A stretch of DNA of 64,000 nucleotides from Talpa occidentalis (taxonomy: Eukaryota; Chordata; Mammalia; Eulipotyphla; Talpidae): contig NW_023604295.1 in NCBI RefSeq assembly GCF_014898055.3, positions 70,706,301 through 70,770,300 of the forward strand, given 5' to 3'. Made by a program: the position numbers and the translations under genes. The number at the start of each line of letters is the position of its first letter. Position 1 is the first letter of the stretch. Shown piece by piece: positions 61,056 through 64,000 of the stretch. The notes under the pieces were generated by a model, which worked only from the letters and a program-made list of their open reading frames with translations, made no database searches and was not told where the DNA came from.

Positions 61056-61739
61056 TGCACACATTCATGTATGCATAGAAACAGACATACATAAAACAAA
61101 TTAGAGACCCAATTTCTTCACCTGAATTTCTGTAGCACCTCCTGTTCTCTTTGCCATTATTCCACAGTTTAGATGACTGCCAGGAACAGGGAAATGCATA
61201 TTTGCCAGTTTTGGAGCTTACTCTTTCTGCAAGCTTTACCTTCCACATTTTGCCCTTTAAGTTTTCATTTACTCATTCAGCACTTAACTCTGTTATCAGG
61301 CATCTTTAGTTGGTAAAGTTTTCCTTTTTTTTTTCTTTATTCTACTTATTTTGTAATAGCCATTGGTATTGGAAAGAGTACACATTCCAGAATCCACAGA
61401 ATTCATTATTAGAGTATATTGAGAAAAACCAAAAAAATTTTTCACTTTTCTAGTGAAATTCTGTACTCTAGTACAGAGTCCTTAGTTTGCTTTCCTGAAA
61501 CACACACACACACACAACTGGGAGGTGACATAGCTTCCTATAACAACTATGTAGGTATCTCTACTCTCTCCCTGTGCTTCTCCAAGATGGATGCTGGAAA
61601 TGCTATATGATGGCTATTACAGAAGAAACATCAAAGTGAGTCTATAGAGAGAACTATTATTGTCATGTAAGCATATAAATGGAAGGAAAGAAATCATTTT
61701 AGACACTCTTCATCTATAGTGTCGACCCCCTTTCACAAC
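61056..61739. other. Spacer
   Basis: No gene or named repeat; (CA)n at 61498-61516. Minus-strand frame 60880-61248 overlaps the L1 end and is not credible. Confidence 0.45.
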
Positions 61740-61976
61740 TATTCCTTACCCAAGTCATTTTACTAATGTGAAATATAGGGGGAAAAATGTGTTAGACAAA
61801 ACCAAACAGTGGGGCTCCAGTGGGGAATTGTGAAGGTAGAGAGCAAGCACCCTAGCCTTAAATTTGCAGCAATTTTTGGTGGTGAACTTCCATGTTACTG
61901 TATTAATCATGAACACATACTGATTTCCAATGATGCACACATTACAATGTAATGTTACTTCAATAAAAATAATTAA
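61740..61976 (+). mobile_element. L1 3' UTR end
   Basis: TTTTTGGTGGTGAACTTCCATG, CATACTGATTTCCAATGATGCACACATTACAATGTAATGTTACTTCAATAAAAATAA parallels the L1 3' end at 51.5 kb (GTGGTGAAC, GATTTATCATGATGCACACC, AATGTTATA, TTTAATAA). The G-rich part upstream is decayed. Confidence 0.7.
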
Positions 61977-63572
61977 TTTGCAGAGTGTATACTACATTTT
62001 CCTCAAGAGAACTTGTTGAGGTTGTGAGAATGCATCTCTCAGATTTCAGGATATATAACTGAGTGATGGCTGTAGTTACTGCACTGTGCTATCGTTATTG
62101 GGCTCACACTGAAGCCAGACTTCTTGAGTTATTCTTAGACAGTGACCGAACATAGCAGAGATAGTAAGGCAGGTCCATTCCTACAAGACACAGGGTTTCT
62201 TTCATGGGATATTTGATTTGAGGACTCTAAAGGATTAGTTGAATTCTTTATACCTGGCTCTGCATTCTACAGTATTAGTGCCCTTCCTTCTTTTCTACCC
62301 ACTCTCCATCATGCAGGGTCAGACTTGAATCACAGTCTAATGGCTCTCATAGGCTCCCCTGAATTCCTCCCAATTGTCTCCAATACACATTTTACACAGT
62401 GATTCCTGTCCTGCTGCCTGCATCTTGAAAGACCCAAATAATGCAGATCTTTATCTATGTCAGTTGCCCTGGACAAATTATTCTAACAGAGTACCTTTTA
62501 TTTCACATGTTAAAGATTTTTCTGCTTTATTCCAAAAACACAATTTAATAAAATAGAAAAGAGAATTGATAGAATGGCAAATAAAGAGGGAAAGTGCTTG
62601 CTTTAGTTTACATTTCCAAAATAGTGACAGTAAAATTGTCAAAGTGGTCTGTTTGTTTAACTTTAGAAAGACATTGGGATAATTATGGAAAAAAAATTTA
62701 CAATGAACAAAGTGAAAATGATGTCCAGGTTAATATATTGCCTATGGTAGCACAAATAAGGGAATTAGACTGCCCAATTTCTGAAGTCTAAATATTTTTG
62801 AATGTAGTTGTTTGGTATACTTTGCAAATAAACTAAGGTAAAACATCCCTTATCCCTTTGATTATATAGGTCATAGTAATATATTTTTTGTTAAGTCAGT
62901 ATTGGTTGTTTCGTTAGTATCATCTCAAAAATCGCTACACCACCAGGGAAACAACATAACTATGAAACAGATATAAATACAACTTAAAAATTCTATTGTG
63001 CTTGGCTATATAATGAACCTCAGATTATCAAAACCTTATTTTTTACATTTTAAGGGTAAATAAATTCATAGGGGACTCAAAGGAGGACAAAGAACATATT
63101 AATATACTGTCAGCTATAAGGAACATTTTGAAAAAATTAATTTGAGGCAGATTTAAAAAGTCTAATCACCTCCTTTACTTATATCATGTCTTATCTGAAT
63201 CAGGGGAATGTTGAAAAAAGTCATAATACATGAAATTATTACAAAGCAATTGAACTTATGTTCTGAATAATTTTATGATGCAGGAAAAGTCAAAAATCTA
63301 TACTTTGTTTGAAAAATCAAGCCTAAATGCTTATTTAATAATATTAACACATGCAAATTGTGGTATTCACCATTGATGGGATTTAGAGTTTCTTCTCATT
63401 TTCCCATATTTTAAATTGTTTTCCAAGTTTTCTTTGACTTTATGCTGATGAAATATCAAAACAATATTTAAAATAATTCAGAAAATATCAGTGCCTCTGG
63501 GAATGTTACAGAACATGGTCCAGTGTGCTTAATTTACTCAAGAATTTTGTAATCTAGTAATCTTATTTCAAG
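61977..63572. other. Spacer, partly complex
   Basis: No gene. 61990-62470 is less AT-rich than its surroundings (CTCTCAGATTTCAGGATATATAACTGAGTGATGGC and following) and may be an ancient repeat I cannot name. The rest is AT-rich. Confidence 0.4.
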
Positions 63573-63650
63573 AAAGTACACACAATTCACCTCATCTATT
63601 CTTCAAGGAAAAAAGTACACACAATTCACCTCATCTATTCTTCAAGGAAA
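63573..63650 (+). repeat. 39 bp tandem duplication
   Basis: Two perfect consecutive copies of a 39 bp unit that begins AAAGTACACACAATTCACC and ends CTTCAAGGAAA. The copies are at 63573-63611 and 63612-63650. Confidence 0.97.
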
Positions 63651-64000
63651 AAATGTATATCCTGCAGATCTAGAAAGTAGCACCCTTGCCTCACAGACTG
63701 AATGAGGCAAACATAATAGAGGGAAATGCTAAAAGGAATATATTAAGTTCTATTAAAATATAAGGAATGTAATAGCTATTTCTGTCAGTGAATAATGACT
63801 CAGAGAAATCTTTACAGATGGGTAGCCATTTATACAAATGCTTAAAGGAAAAAAGAAGAAAAAAAATCATGAAGGTATATACATGAATGCATGCAATGTT
63901 TTGTATGTCAATTATATCACTACTTTTTTGGGTGGGTGAAAGGAACACACACATCAGAGAGTGAGAAAAAGATATTGTAGTAATAGCAAATTAAAGTACA
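63651..64000. other. AT-rich spacer
   Basis: No gene or named repeat. An 87-codon minus frame at 63691-63954 has no recognisable domain. Confidence 0.45.

Noticed and set aside
62930..62955. CTACACCACCAGGGAAAC, resembling a reverse-strand SINE head
   Set aside because: The match is about 15 bases, with no tail, body or TSD around it. Likely chance.
1..64000. A new multi-gene biological system
   Set aside because: No cluster of credible coding sequences exists. The window is intergenic or intronic mammalian DNA made of repeats and AT-rich spacer.

Overview
This is an AT-rich, gene-poor stretch of mammalian nuclear DNA, either intergenic or deep intronic. I found no host protein-coding gene that can be defended, no tRNA or rRNA gene, and no bacterial-style operon, CRISPR array or mobile-element coding system. 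The short open reading frames are chance frames or lie inside repeats; GC-rich SINE copies in particular give recurrent spurious 60-150 aa frames on both strands. The interest is in the layered retrotransposon record and in one nearly complete processed pseudogene.

Organism: 23 copies of one tRNA-derived SINE family dominate the recognisable repeats. The family has a GGCCTCCCTGGTGGCGCAG head with an A box, a GGTTCGATCCC B box, a tRNA-unrelated body, and an AATAAATAAATCTTT-A(n) tail. From memory this matches Rhin-1, a SINE of horseshoe and Old World leaf-nosed bats (Rhinolophoidea). A rhinolophoid bat is therefore the best guess. That is a recollection of the family, not a database result. L1, L2, MIR and MaLR-type LTR remnants fit any placental mammal.

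Layout: 0-14 kb is AT-rich spacer with seven SINEs, an old L1 3' end (8.4-8.7 kb), a MIR (12.9 kb) and a local ~110 bp direct duplication (2.96/3.47 kb). At 14.2-16.8 kb lies a full-length HMGB1 retrocopy bounded by 16 bp target-site duplications, with a SINE nested in its 3' UTR. 16.8-31.7 kb holds spacer, SINEs, sense L1 3' ends (20.3, 22.4 and 23.5 kb), a sense L1 5' region (23.7-24.4 kb) and antisense L1 (27.5-29 kb). 31.7-46.8 kb has SINEs (one a 41 bp miniature), an L1 ORF2 3' fragment broken by a SINE (37.7-39.3 kb), further L1 pieces and an inverted twin-primed L1 (46.4-46.7 kb). 46.8-64 kb has more SINEs, an L1 3' end (50.6-51.6 kb), an L2 split by an unidentified ~660 bp block (52.3-53.2 kb), an MLT1-like LTR (53.2-53.6 kb), antisense L1 (58.2-59.3 kb), and a three-level nest in which a SINE lies in a MaLR LTR that lies in an L1 (59.3-61.1 kb).

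How the elements relate: TSDs with A-rich 5' ends flank the SINEs, the HMGB1 retrocopy and the inverted L1. This fits L1 machinery mobilising all three. The nesting gives a relative order: L2 and MIR first, then older L1 and MaLR, then the HMGB1 retrocopy, then SINE insertions.
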